A stretch of 64,000 bases of DNA from Dyadobacter sp. CY356 (GCF_021440195.1 NZ_JAJTSZ010000010.1:186001-250000); one strand, 5' to 3'; numbered from the stretch's first letter, positions 37,901-46,040 are shown. Made by a program: numbers and translations. Notes: generated from the letters alone by a model not told the origin.

Positions 37901-38767
37901 GCTTTCAAAAGTTTCGACTTTTACCTGGATACTTATTATCATGGCCCTGCCTATGCATTTAACTATGCCGGTTTAGGAAATACTTCTGAACGTCCGGTTG
38001 ACAACCCTAACTTTTACCGGGTGCGCCAGAGTGCTTTTCATGTATATCCTGCCATCAAAAAACATTTTGCCGGAAATAGCGGTTTTGTGACATTGGGACC
38101 GGTTTTTGAAGTTTCAGATGTACAATCTACCGCCGGTAGATTTATTACCAGTGATGCGAACCAGCTTAGTGACGATGTTTTCAAAACAAAATATTACAGC
38201 GGTGGCCAGCTTTTATTTAATTTCAGCAGTGTTGATAATATCTTTTCTCCACATTCCGGATTACGTTTTAATGCCGGAATGAACTATACCAAAAACCTGA
38301 AAGAGGATAAAAGCTTCTCGGGTCTGAAAGCGCAGATAGCGTTTTATTTCAGTCTGGATACAAAGGAGAACATCATTTTTGCCTCTCAGATCGGAACAGG
38401 TCTGAATTTCGGTAAAGGATATGAATTTTTCCAGATGCCAACCATTGGAGGAAATCAGGGATTGCGTGGATATCGGACGCAACGGTTTTATGGCAAAAGC
38501 AGTTTGTGGCATTCAAATGATCTGCGTGTTAGATTGGGAAACAGTGTAAATCCTACCTTGCCGTTAACTTACGGGCTTTTTGGTAGTTTTGATTACGGCC
38601 GTGTCTGGCTTAATGATGATATGAACAAAGACTGGCATTATAGTTACGGAGGGGGAATCTGGGTCGCTCCCGTAGATATACTGACTTTGTCAATAGGCGC
38701 ATTTATTCCAAAAGAAAAACAGGAAGAGAAACCAAGAATTGCCTTTCAGGTCGGGTTTTGGTTTTAA
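34976..38767 (+). CDS. multidomain lipoprotein: metallophosphoesterase, kinase-like middle region, outer-membrane barrel
   Basis: A 1263-residue protein. The ATG at 34976 gives a lipoprotein signal (MKLKFSSILFIVSLVIISSC); a GTG 21 bp upstream would spoil it. Residues about 45-390 are a calcineurin-type phosphoesterase with YLVGDAGND, FLGDNIYEYG, PGNHDW (G131), MHHPPF and SGHEHAL. Residues about 430-760 contain IIGDWDRHDDQW (D630) and PIPRDRDQA (D656), resembling the catalytic and metal motifs of atypical secreted kinases. The C-terminal ~350 residues are a surface-antigen (D15/BamA-like) barrel with QGLRGYRTQRFYG and a terminal phenylalanine. No POTRA repeats are seen. Substrate is unknown. 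Confidence 0.85.
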   Translation: MKLKFSSILFIVSLVIISSCSSYKKLQYSREGKSWEQSAPSPDLVLKHTMYLVGDAGNDKPENKAPVLLYLKEKLAKESKNSSALFLGDNIYEYGMPPSDDTAKRKVAEYRITSQLETLDDFKGRPFFIPGNHDWRGWGRKGLKRQENFIESYLNKRKGKTDKDDYETYFLPQDGCSGPEVIELNDNVVVIAVDSQWWLSDWDKDTKINDGCEIKNRATFKFIFENVIRKYRNKNVVIAMHHPPFTYGPHGGKFTIKQHIFPLTEMNPNLYIPLPGIGSLSALFRGTIGSRQDTHNKLYKDMRDGILAAARKNGNFIFASGHEHALQFIENDGQEFIVSGSGSKNSPIGMGKGSQFASTALGYSTLSFYEGGETWVQYWEVAEHGKSAKLVYQKKIKDKLPVVKSEPAIAYKEYEEHLDSTSRFVLKNEIKPVKGFHNFLFGEHHRNLYMEKYPFPVLDFDKYQGGVIPVKQGGGNQTNSLRVRANDGKEYVLRDMTKDVSRFLPYPFNKMLAAQFLAQENFLSTLPFAPLAIPKLADAIQVYHTNPKIYYVPSQPALGDFNQVFGGSLSLVEERPDGKKWKDAAFFGNADKIISTPDLLENILESNKYRVDEKWALKTRFLDIIIGDWDRHDDQWTWADIKQPDGTNLYRPIPRDRDQALSKYDGLFTNAARLTMPFLRQLQVYGPEVPSMKWTTWSARLFDRTFLNSLSWEDWEEQVRYVQKNMTDEVIENAFTDWPDKAREMAAPLVIKSIKTRRDNLLELARKHYEFVSESVNVIGTEENEKFEIERMDDQHTRVTVSEINKKGEIKQQNYRRIFDNKITKTINVYGNGDDDEFIVTGDVSKGSRVRLIGGTGKDIFTDSSIVHGGGKKTIVYDDLGKNKINGGPETKDKRTSLYRYNVYDRRSAESDYDITIPLPIVGYNPDDGFLIGANFNMIRYGFKKEPYASQQRFGGSYSFATKAIKLYYTGDYLNAFKSFDFYLDTYYHGPAYAFNYAGLGNTSERPVDNPNFYRVRQSAFHVYPAIKKHFAGNSGFVTLGPVFEVSDVQSTAGRFITSDANQLSDDVFKTKYYSGGQLLFNFSSVDNIFSPHSGLRFNAGMNYTKNLKEDKSFSGLKAQIAFYFSLDTKENIIFASQIGTGLNFGKGYEFFQMPTIGGNQGLRGYRTQRFYGKSSLWHSNDLRVRLGNSVNPTLPLTYGLFGSFDYGRVWLNDDMNKDWHYSYGGGIWVAPVDILTLSIGAFIPKEKQEEKPRIAFQVGFWF

Positions 38768-38816
38768 TTTTATATAATAGCCGAAGTATAATTTAATCTT
38801 AAAGTGATCTGTTGAA

Positions 38817-39224
38817 ATGAAAGAACAAAAACGAATAAAACCGCAGACCCTTTTCGTTGTGACAGCTTTTTTGGTATCACTGGCCAATTTTTTGTTTTTT
38901 AAATCAGATATCTCCATTCAACTCTACGACACGTATTATGTGATTTCTCAAAAATTCGTTGCACAGTTGCTGTCCATGATTTGTATTGCATGTTTCACGA
39001 TATATTATGTTTTTGACAAGTTTATCTGGCCGCTACAAAATCCATTGGGTTATGTACATTATTCGCTGACGGTTATTCCACTTTTGATTTTGTTAGTAAA
39101 ACCAATTGAAGATATTCAAGTGATCACTCTGCTCGCCATCGTTGCAGCAGGCCTTTTGTTACTTGCTCAAATTGTGTTGATAGTAAATATTATCCGTACA
39201 AAACGAGCACAAATTCAGAATTGA
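38817..39224 (+). CDS. small four-helix membrane protein with a COX1-like motif
   Basis: A 135-residue membrane protein with helices at about 10-30, 43-65, 75-95 and 103-127. DISIQLYDTYYVIS (residues about 30-43) resembles the DIxLHDTYFVVAHFHY segment of heme-copper oxidase subunit I, but the haem-ligand histidines are missing. It lies 49 bp after the phosphatase gene and is probably the last gene of that cluster. No function is assigned; annotation as an oxidase subunit would be unsafe. Confidence 0.7.
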   Translation: MKEQKRIKPQTLFVVTAFLVSLANFLFFKSDISIQLYDTYYVISQKFVAQLLSMICIACFTIYYVFDKFIWPLQNPLGYVHYSLTVIPLLILLVKPIEDIQVITLLAIVAAGLLLLAQIVLIVNIIRTKRAQIQN

Positions 39225-39329
39225 AATCAGGATTTGAATCAACTATTTACAAATAATCATACGGCTTTTTAGGAAAGTTACGGCTAGTGCGTTTAACTTT
39301 ATCGCTACTTAACAATCTTAAATTAGCCG

Positions 39330-40991
39330 ATGAAAATTACTTTATGCCAGAAAAGAGTAATACTGTTTTTTTGCTTTTTTCTTCTTGTTAATGGTGCTTT
39401 TGCACAGCGTTACATTTTCTTTCTTCATAATAAGTTTATTGAAGAAAATGATTTGTCTGCAAAACATCCGGACTACGGAGTAGCACAATATGAAGAGATT
39501 CTGGATTATTACACGAAAGAAAATTTCGTTGTAATCAGTGAGAAACGTCCTCTGAATACGGATGCAAAATCGTATGCCCAAAAAGTAGCTTTGCAAATTG
39601 ATAGCCTGATCACCAAAGGTATCAAGCCGGAAAGAATCACTGTTATTGGTACATCCAAAGGAGGTTATATTGCTCAGTTTGTTTCAAGCATTGAAAAGAA
39701 TAAGGACTTAAATTATGTTTTTATTGGAAGCTGTGGGGAAGAAGATGTAACCAAAATCCCGGATATAAATTTCAGAGGCAACATTTTATCAATATATGAA
39801 AAAAGTGATATTATAGGTCAGTCATGTACAAGCATGAGACTAAGATCGGTAAATACAGTCAGCAGGTTTAAAGAAATCGAATTGAACACAGGATTGAAAC
39901 ATGGATTTCTATTCAAAGCATTACCCGAATGGCTCGAACCTTCGGCGCAATGGGCAAGACGGGATTATGGAGTCAGACCTGTTACCGGAGATGCTAAGTC
40001 AAAAAAAACGATTGGCGGGAATAATGACAATACCAATGGAAAAATTGACGACTTGCTTTCTTCGTCTACTCAAAAACATTTCAACGGAATAGTTCTAATT
40101 GCAAAACATGGTTTTACCAAATACGTTAAGGTCATTGGATTTTCAGATATTGAAAAAAGGAAACCTTTGAAATTTGACGATCAGTTTGTGATTGGATCCA
40201 TCAGCAAACAATTTACAGCAGTTTTACTTTTGCGGGAATATGAAAAAGGCAGGGTAAAGCTTGATATTCCAATCCGAAACTATCTGCCTGAATTAAAGCA
40301 GTCATGGGCGGATTCTGTCACTGTTGACCAGCTTTTGACGCATATGAATGGAATATCCGCCCTGGACAAACCACTTGATTTTAAACCAGGTTCGAAATAT
40401 TCCTATTCTCAGATCGGTTATGATCTGTTGGCAAGAATTATTGAAAATACATCTGGGAAATCTTTTGCGTCTTTGTCTGCAGCACTATTTAAGAAATGTA
40501 AAATGTACAATACCTTTCATCCGGACGTGAAGCAGTATCATAATCTTGTAAAAGGTTATACCGAACAGGAAAATGGAAAATTTGCGATTGAAGCTAAAAC
40601 ATTTGAAAATTATGTGGCGGCCGGCTCGTTCATTTCTACCGCGCACGATCTGCTCTTATGGAATAATTGTCTGCACGAAGGAAAACTTTTATCGCAGAAA
40701 ACATACCGTTTAATGATCTCCAAAAAGCCGGAGGCCGTCAGGAATCACCCTATTTTTGGAAAGGTGGAATATGGTTATGGGATTACCCACGACACCAAGG
40801 AGGGCATTTTACAGCTCGGACAAACTGGTTTCGCCCCAGGGTTTATTTCTATGGATTTTTATTTTCCTAAAACAAAAACCAGCTGTATTGTGCTCGACAA
40901 TGTTGTTTATGATGAAAATGATCTGCAAAAGGCGTTTTCATATCATTCACATATACTTAAAATTATAAGAGAAAGCAATCTGGTCAAATAA
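39330..40991 (+). CDS. alpha/beta-hydrolase-like domain fused to a class C beta-lactamase-type serine hydrolase
   Basis: A 553-residue secreted protein with a signal peptide ending VNGAFAQ. Residues about 20-215 resemble an alpha/beta-hydrolase with the nucleophile elbow G-T-S109-K-G-G. Residues about 240-545 are a beta-lactamase/PBP4-like domain with S290-I-S-K293 as the SxxK motif. The second motif reads Y359-S-Q361 where YxN is usual, and the third region reads LGQTGFAPGF where HTG is common. Both substitutions could change substrate or lower activity; esterase or peptidase action is more likely than beta-lactam resistance. Confidence 0.82.
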   Translation: MKITLCQKRVILFFCFFLLVNGAFAQRYIFFLHNKFIEENDLSAKHPDYGVAQYEEILDYYTKENFVVISEKRPLNTDAKSYAQKVALQIDSLITKGIKPERITVIGTSKGGYIAQFVSSIEKNKDLNYVFIGSCGEEDVTKIPDINFRGNILSIYEKSDIIGQSCTSMRLRSVNTVSRFKEIELNTGLKHGFLFKALPEWLEPSAQWARRDYGVRPVTGDAKSKKTIGGNNDNTNGKIDDLLSSSTQKHFNGIVLIAKHGFTKYVKVIGFSDIEKRKPLKFDDQFVIGSISKQFTAVLLLREYEKGRVKLDIPIRNYLPELKQSWADSVTVDQLLTHMNGISALDKPLDFKPGSKYSYSQIGYDLLARIIENTSGKSFASLSAALFKKCKMYNTFHPDVKQYHNLVKGYTEQENGKFAIEAKTFENYVAAGSFISTAHDLLLWNNCLHEGKLLSQKTYRLMISKKPEAVRNHPIFGKVEYGYGITHDTKEGILQLGQTGFAPGFISMDFYFPKTKTSCIVLDNVVYDENDLQKAFSYHSHILKIIRESNLVK

Positions 40992-41002
40992 AATTGAAAA
41001 TG

Positions 41003-41033
41003 TCCGGACTTTGAAATAATTCGAGAGTCCGGA
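41003..41033. terminator. hairpin between convergent genes, possible bidirectional terminator
   Basis: TCCGGACT (41003-41010) and AGTCCGGA (41026-41033) are an exact 8-bp inverted repeat between the hydrolase stop and the TetR stop. Flanking U-runs are short, so strength is uncertain. Confidence 0.5.
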
Positions 41034-41037
41034 TAAT

Positions 41038-41619
41038 CTATTTTAATACGTCTAAGGCTACGCTGACAATGTCATTGTAAATATCCTGATCCACAGCGGA
41101 TTTGGCAGCTATTCTTAAACCGGAAATTGTATTAAACAAAAAACGGGCAATAGCTCTCGGATTTTTATCCATTGAAATTTCCCCGGATTGCTGGCCTTTG
41201 GTTATCAGTTGAAAAAAGGCATCTTCAATATCCTGCATGTTTTGACGCACAATTTTGTCGATTTCTTCGTCGTGAGGTGCCAGTTCCACAGAACTGTTAA
41301 CCATAAAACAACCCTTGGGAAGTTTATCAGTAAAACTGTCATGAACAAGCATTTTAAAAATCTCCTGCAACGAAACCATCGTGTTTTTGGAGTCATTGAC
41401 CATATCAATCAATCCACCCGCTGCCTGTGCACGGTATCTCTCCAAAGCGGAGATATAAAGCTTACGTTTATCACCAAACGTATCATAAATACTTGACCGG
41501 CTCAACCCAAGCGCATCCACCACATCCTGCATGGAAGAAGCGTGGTAACCCTTATACCAAAATAGGTCAACAGCTTTATCTAAAATCGCTTCCTGATCGA
41601 ATTCTTTCGTGCGTGCCAT
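41038..41619 (-). CDS. TetR/AcrR-family transcriptional regulator
   Basis: A 193-residue repressor with an N-terminal helix-turn-helix (MQDVVDALGLSRSSIYDTFGDKRKLY, beginning near residue 26) and a helical ligand domain. It lies downstream of an SDR oxidoreductase gene on the same strand, a common pairing in which the regulator responds to an electrophile or small substrate and represses the enzyme. Dyad sequences around both genes (see operator entries) are plausible binding sites. Confidence 0.93.
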   Translation of the reverse strand: MARTKEFDQEAILDKAVDLFWYKGYHASSMQDVVDALGLSRSSIYDTFGDKRKLYISALERYRAQAAGGLIDMVNDSKNTMVSLQEIFKMLVHDSFTDKLPKGCFMVNSSVELAPHDEEIDKIVRQNMQDIEDAFFQLITKGQQSGEISMDKNPRAIARFLFNTISGLRIAAKSAVDQDIYNDIVSVALDVLK

Positions 41620-41629
41620 ATTGCTAAAA

Positions 41630-41655
41630 AACTTTGCTGATGCGTCAGCAAAGTT
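41630..41655. promoter_or_regulatory. 11-bp inverted repeat just upstream of the tetR gene
   Basis: AACTTTGCTGA (41630-41640) and TCAGCAAAGTT (41645-41655) are exact reverse complements around TGCG. It ends 11 bp before the TetR start codon, so it may be an autoregulatory operator or an mRNA structure over the ribosome-binding region. Confidence 0.55.
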
Positions 41656-41665
41656 AATTTATTTT

Positions 41666-41679
41666 GGAACAATTATTCC
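41666..41679. promoter_or_regulatory. GGAACAATTATTCC, candidate TetR operator
   Basis: A near-palindromic 14-mer between SDR and TetR genes, similar to the two sites upstream of the SDR gene. Confidence 0.5.
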
Positions 41680-41695
41680 GAAAATAATGCTCAAA

Positions 41696-42451
41696 TTAAT
41701 TCAATACTGCATTTACAGTCAATCCGCCGTCAACTACAATCTCGGTTCCGGTAATGAAGGAAGAATCATCAGATGCCAGGAATAAAATAGTTTTTGCAAT
41801 TTCTGAGGACTGAGCAAAACGATTCAATAGAATTTTTTTACCCAAAATCTCACCAAAACCAGATACTTCTTCATGGCTCAAACCTAATTTTCCGTAAAGC
41901 GGTGTTTCAACCGGACCGGGAGATACCGCATTTACACGGATTTTTCTTGGTGCAAGTTCAGTGGCAAATACTCTGTTCAACGATAAAATAGCTCCTTTAC
42001 TTCCCGCATAAACCGCTGAATTAGGCATACCAACGTGGGCATTTATAGACGTATTAAAAATAACTGAACCTCCGTCGTTAAAAATAGGCAGGAACTTCTG
42101 AACCGTGAAAAAGGTGCCTTTTACATTGACGTTCATAATGTCGTCATAATGGTCTTCAGAAGCGGATTGTAACGGAGCAAAAGCGGCAAGTCCGGCATTG
42201 AGGAACAGAATATCGATTTTGCCAAATTTGTTTTTTACATTATCTACCAATTTATCAATGGAGGAAAGATTACTTTGATCAGCAACTATCCCAGTTGCAC
42301 CAAGTTCTTTAGCTGCCTGATCTAATAATTCTTTATTTCTACCTGTGATGATTACTTGTGCACCTTGTGCTGCAAATTCTTTTGCTGCGGCATAGCCAAT
42401 TCCACTATTGCCCCCGGTTACTACTGCGACTTTGTTTTGAAGATTGTTCAT
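41696..42451 (-). CDS. short-chain dehydrogenase/reductase (SDR)
   Basis: A 251-residue classical SDR. The cofactor motif TGGNSGIGYAAA is near residue 13, NAGLA near 88, a catalytic serine in NTSINAHVG, and Y-x-x-x-K in VYAGSKGA. The substrate is unknown; NAD(P)H-dependent reduction of a carbonyl is expected. It is the first gene of a two-gene unit with the TetR regulator and carries two GGAATGAT-type dyads upstream, so substrate- or stress-induced expression is likely. Confidence 0.93.
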   Translation of the reverse strand: MNNLQNKVAVVTGGNSGIGYAAAKEFAAQGAQVIITGRNKELLDQAAKELGATGIVADQSNLSSIDKLVDNVKNKFGKIDILFLNAGLAAFAPLQSASEDHYDDIMNVNVKGTFFTVQKFLPIFNDGGSVIFNTSINAHVGMPNSAVYAGSKGAILSLNRVFATELAPRKIRVNAVSPGPVETPLYGKLGLSHEEVSGFGEILGKKILLNRFAQSSEIAKTILFLASDDSSFITGTEIVVDGGLTVNAVLN

Positions 42452-42477
42452 TTGATATATGTTTAAAAATTATTAAT

Positions 42478-42491
42478 GGAATGATTGTTCC
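42478..42491. promoter_or_regulatory. GGAATGATTGTTCC, candidate TetR operator 1 of the SDR gene
   Basis: A near-palindrome 27 bp before the SDR start. Its centre is 31 bp (about three helix turns) from the perfect copy at 42509-42522, a spacing suited to two dimers on one DNA face. Confidence 0.6.
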
Positions 42492-42508
42492 GTAAAGGTA
42501 ATAATAAT

Positions 42509-42522
42509 GGAATGATCATTCC
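42509..42522. promoter_or_regulatory. GGAATGATCATTCC, perfect-dyad TetR operator candidate
   Basis: An exact 14-bp palindrome 58 bp upstream of the SDR start. Confidence 0.65.
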
Positions 42523-42938
42523 TAATTAACTTGAAAATATTTTTATTCGAAAATATGTATCTTCAAATAACACCAGTGAAAGTTGAAAGTCCTGATTTTC
42601 TATTTTTAAAAGTATAACGTTACTTGTTTCAATTCTTAATATTTATAATATGCTAATACAAAGATAGATAGGGATCTGCCTGGAATAAATGTACAGATTC
42701 GTGTTTAACATGTCCATTTTATCGGTTTAGGTTTTTTTTAAGATTGAAAATCTTGAATATTTTTAAAATCGTTGATTTATACCATAGATAACTTCATCTG
42801 TACTTTCGTGACCAATGTATATTGCTGACCTTTGTTACAAGTTAAATGAGGAGGTTCAAGCTCATAGAAGTATCGGAAGTAAGAGTTTCCGATAAAGGAT
42901 TTGAAACAAAAAATAAGGGCTTCTAATTTTTAGAAATC
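42523..42938. other. 416-bp intergenic region
   Basis: AT-rich DNA between the divergent SDR and DUF983 genes, with no ORF of interest. An inverted repeat ATCGGAA/TTCCGAT (42872-42878, 42887-42893) lies 46 bp before the DUF983 start, and AAGATT/AATCTT near 42740 forms a small hairpin. Confidence 0.5.
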
Positions 42939-43316
42939 ATGAAGAATAACAGAGTTTACAGCGTATTGTTTAATAAATGTCCACGATGCGGTCAGGGCGA
43001 TTTTTTTGTCACTAAAAGCGCTTATAGCTTCAAATTTGACCAAATGAATAAAAGCTGCCCCCATTGTGGTGAAAATCTGGTGCCGGAACCTGGCTTTTAT
43101 CAGGGTGCGTTATACATGAGCTATGCGTTTTATGTGGTTTTTATGTTGATTTACTTTTTTGTTTTTATTCATTTTTTTGAACCCTATCTGGATTATTTCC
43201 TGTATAGTATTATTCCTGTTTTGATATTTTTAACACCTCTATTTTACCGCATGGCCAGAAGAGCGTGGCTGGCAATATTTATTTCACCGACACAGGAAGA
43301 AGTGGTTGGGAAATAA
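42939..43316 (+). CDS. DUF983 domain-containing membrane protein
   Basis: A 125-residue protein with two CxxC knuckles (KCPRCGQGDFF near residue 13 and SCPHCGENL near 39), probably binding zinc, followed by two transmembrane helices (about 62-83 and 90-110). This is the DUF983 layout, a widespread family of unknown function. No neighbour indicates a role. Confidence 0.9.
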   Translation: MKNNRVYSVLFNKCPRCGQGDFFVTKSAYSFKFDQMNKSCPHCGENLVPEPGFYQGALYMSYAFYVVFMLIYFFVFIHFFEPYLDYFLYSIIPVLIFLTPLFYRMARRAWLAIFISPTQEEVVGK

Positions 43317-43628
43317 AATCAGGTAAAACAGTTATAGATTTTAAGCATTCATCTTGTGATCAGCCATTAGTAAAATTGATTGCAAGGTGAATTTTTTACC
43401 CATACTAAAAGTCATGGAATCGCAAAAAATCAATCTACAACAAAGGAAAACAATTTGCTTAGTGGATCGGTTGATAAACAAACGATGCTGCGTTATGCAA
43501 TGATTATTATTCCATCATTTGTTGCATTAATGTAGGTTTAATGCTGCTTATTTCGCTTTAAAGTTATCTAACTAGGACGGTTTTAAATGTTCGGCTATTG
43601 CAGCCGGTGCCATTTTAAGGGATGTTCA
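43317..43628. other. 312-bp intergenic region, possible eroded gene
   Basis: No intact gene. One frame around 43480-43535 encodes a hydrophobic stretch starting MLRYAMIIIPSF and then meets stops; this may be a remnant of a membrane protein gene or chance. Confidence 0.3.
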
Positions 43629-44516
43629 TTAATGTTTCCCACTTTCCAGAGTTGATTTTTTTCTAAAAACTTCCGGGCTCATTCCAACTTCTTTTTTGAA
43701 AAATTTGGTAAAATATGAATTGTCATTAAAGTTTAGTTTGTAGGCAATTTCCGAAACACTAAGTCCCAGGTTTACAAGTAATCTTTTTGCTTCCAAAACT
43801 ACACGGTTTCTTATTACTTCACCAGCCTGCAAACCCATATTTTCCTTGCACAATGCATTCAGGTGATTGGGAGTAATATTCAGCAGTTCTGCATACTCAC
43901 CCGGTAAGCGGATTTCGACAAAATTTTTCTCAATCAACTTATGAAAATTACTTAACAGGATATTTGTTTTGAAAGGGATATTTTGATCACGGTTTATTGA
44001 TGTACTCTGCTCAATACATATAAATATTTGTAACAAAAGCACGCGAATCATATCTTCCCGTAATACATTTTTGTCGATATAGTGTTCAATTAAATTTTCA
44101 AATAGCTTATTAACAGTTTGATGAGTTTTTTCTGAAAGGTTGATGACACTTTCCTGCGAAATCCCTTTAAAGAAAGAAAAGGAAGCCAGATATTCAGGAC
44201 GAAGCAGGAATGACTGGAAGAAATCGCCCGAAAAATTGACTACAAAACCATCCACATTACCTTTAAAATCCCAGGAATGAACCTGTCCTGGAACCATGAA
44301 ATAGATCTGATATGGCTTTACTTCAAAATGGTTAAAATCAATCGTATGCATTCCGCCGCCTTCGGTGAAAAACAGCAAGTGATAAAAGCTATGTCGATGT
44401 GGAAGTGTCAGATTAGGATGTATTGCCAGATATGCTGCAAACCGGCTTATCAGAATTTCGTCTTCTTTGTGCTCTGAAAGCGAATCAATGTCGATTCGTG
44501 GAATGTTGGTCTGCAT
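43629..44516 (-). CDS. AraC-family transcriptional regulator
   Basis: A 295-residue regulator starting at the ATG at 44516; a TTG four codons earlier is less likely. The N-terminal cupin-like domain contains LPHRHSFYHLLFFTEGGG, and the C-terminal pair of helix-turn-helix units includes PNHLNALCKENMG and SVSEIAYKLNFNDNSYFTKFFKKEVGMSP. It is divergent from an OsmC gene 245 bp away and may control it, although AraC genes often act elsewhere. Confidence 0.92.
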   Translation of the reverse strand: MQTNIPRIDIDSLSEHKEDEILISRFAAYLAIHPNLTLPHRHSFYHLLFFTEGGGMHTIDFNHFEVKPYQIYFMVPGQVHSWDFKGNVDGFVVNFSGDFFQSFLLRPEYLASFSFFKGISQESVINLSEKTHQTVNKLFENLIEHYIDKNVLREDMIRVLLLQIFICIEQSTSINRDQNIPFKTNILLSNFHKLIEKNFVEIRLPGEYAELLNITPNHLNALCKENMGLQAGEVIRNRVVLEAKRLLVNLGLSVSEIAYKLNFNDNSYFTKFFKKEVGMSPEVFRKKSTLESGKH

Positions 44517-44761
44517 AGGAGTGCCCAAAAGATGTTTTTCAAATCTAAGAATTTTGGCTCAAATCCGATATTAATAATTAACTTTTGTGCTTTATGACAA
44601 ATTCTGTTGTTTGAACAGGTCAGAGAAAGAGGACTTTGTCAAAGGCATTCTTGCCGGTGGTGTGAATAGGGAAATTCTGAATTCATAATTACCTAAAAAT
44701 TAGAATTTTAGATAGTTTATCTCAAATATAAAGCAGTCAAAATATAAATCTAAATTAAATA

Positions 44762-45157
44762 ATGGCCAAGGTTGTCGCAACTATCGGAACCGAATTGTAT
44801 AAAACAGAAATTAAAACAGCAACGCACAGTCTTATTGCTGATGAACCCGTTTCTGCCGGTGGATTGGATCTTGGATTTTCACCGGAAGAATTACTGGCTT
44901 CCGCGTTGGCAGCCTGCACTTGTGGAACGCTGCGTATGTATGCTAACCGGAAGGGCTGGTCTGAACTTACAGAAATCAATGTAGCGGTTGATTTTTCGAG
45001 AGATGTTCAGGCTAATGTTTCACAGATGAACCGGAAAATTGAATTGGTCGGAGATTTAAATGAAGAGCAGAAAACAAGATTATTGGCCATAGCCAATAAA
45101 TGTCCGATCCATAACGCGCTGACGCATACGATCACAATCGATACAACACTAAGCTGA
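44762..45157 (+). CDS. OsmC/Ohr-family protein
   Basis: A 131-residue cytoplasmic protein with the two conserved cysteines of the OsmC fold, in AACTCGTLRMYA near residue 60 and NKCPIHNAL near 117. Members reduce organic hydroperoxides using the cysteine pair. Length is normal. It is more like the YhfA/OsmC subgroup than Ohr. The divergent AraC gene suggests possible local regulation. Confidence 0.9.
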   Translation: MAKVVATIGTELYKTEIKTATHSLIADEPVSAGGLDLGFSPEELLASALAACTCGTLRMYANRKGWSELTEINVAVDFSRDVQANVSQMNRKIELVGDLNEEQKTRLLAIANKCPIHNALTHTITIDTTLS

Positions 45158-45373
45158 TTATTTGTTGGAAATCATAAAACCTTCTATCTTACTATGTCAA
45201 AATAATTCCTTCAAATTATTACAAAATAAAAGTGCTGATAATGTTTAGTTTACTCGTTTAATCTTCATAAATTAATCGGTCTGATTTAGAGTTGATGCTG
45301 ATATTACATCATTTTCTGTCAGGTTCTGTTTTAAATTTATCACCTTATCGTTTCAATTAAACTTCCTGTAATC

Positions 45374-45943
45374 ATGAAGAAAATCTCCCTTGTTCTATTA
45401 TTATCTGTTTTTTCGATGGCCGGTTTTGCTCAGACCGTTTGGAAATCTGACAAAGCGCACTCTCAGCTGAAATTTGACATTACCCATAATGGCGTTTCTA
45501 CCGTTTCAGGTGCTTTCACCGATTTTGATGCAACCATTAAAGCTTCAAAGCCGGATTTTAGCGATGCGTCATTTGAATTATCGGCTAAAACTGCCTCCAT
45601 AAATACGGGTGTCGACAGAAGAAATGAGCATTTGAAATCGCCTGATTTTTTTGATGCAACTGCCAATCCTGAACTGACTTTCAAAAGTACCGGCGTTAAG
45701 AAAACCGGAACGGATAAATACCAGCTTACAGGAGATTTGACGATGCACGGTGTTACAAAGCCGGTTACACTGGAACTATGGTATCGCGGGACAATCACAA
45801 ATCCGATGAATAAAAAGGCTGTGGCAGGATTCCGGGCTACTGGTTCGATTAAACGTGCTGATTTTGGTATAGGGCCAAAATTTGCTCCGCCGATGTTAAG
45901 TGAAGAGGTAACTATTACCGCAGACGGTGAATTTGGTCAATAA
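45374..45943 (+). CDS. YceI-family periplasmic lipid-binding protein
   Basis: A 189-residue protein with a signal peptide ending SMAGFAQ and the lipocalin-like YceI barrel, recognisable in WKSDKAHSQLKFDITHNGVS, DRRNEHLKSPDFFDA and the late IKRADFGIGPKF. YceI proteins bind polyisoprenoids or other lipids; a precise role is not known. It ends before a strong hairpin shared with the convergent cydB gene. Confidence 0.94.
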   Translation: MKKISLVLLLSVFSMAGFAQTVWKSDKAHSQLKFDITHNGVSTVSGAFTDFDATIKASKPDFSDASFELSAKTASINTGVDRRNEHLKSPDFFDATANPELTFKSTGVKKTGTDKYQLTGDLTMHGVTKPVTLELWYRGTITNPMNKKAVAGFRATGSIKRADFGIGPKFAPPMLSEEVTITADGEFGQ

Positions 45944-45988
45944 GTATTAAAATCAGATATTCCTGACGACTCAGTTTTGCATAGCTTC

Positions 45989-46040
45989 AAAAAGATAGCG
46001 CATTGATTTCATGCTTTCGAAATCAATGCGCTATCTTTTT
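45989..46040. terminator. bidirectional terminator between yceI-like gene and cydB
   Basis: Arms of 21 nt at 45989-46009 and 46020-46040 are exact reverse complements with a 10-nt loop. The outer ends are AAAAA and TTTTT, so it can terminate transcripts from both sides. Confidence 0.9.

Noticed and set aside
38817..39224. Annotation as a cytochrome oxidase subunit
   Set aside because: The motif resemblance is short, and haem- and copper-ligand histidines are absent.
44585..44690. A ~35-codon frame with a coding-like look (ends GGVNREILNS) between AraC and OsmC genes
   Set aside because: Too short, with no recognisable family, start codon or ribosome site; chance cannot be excluded.
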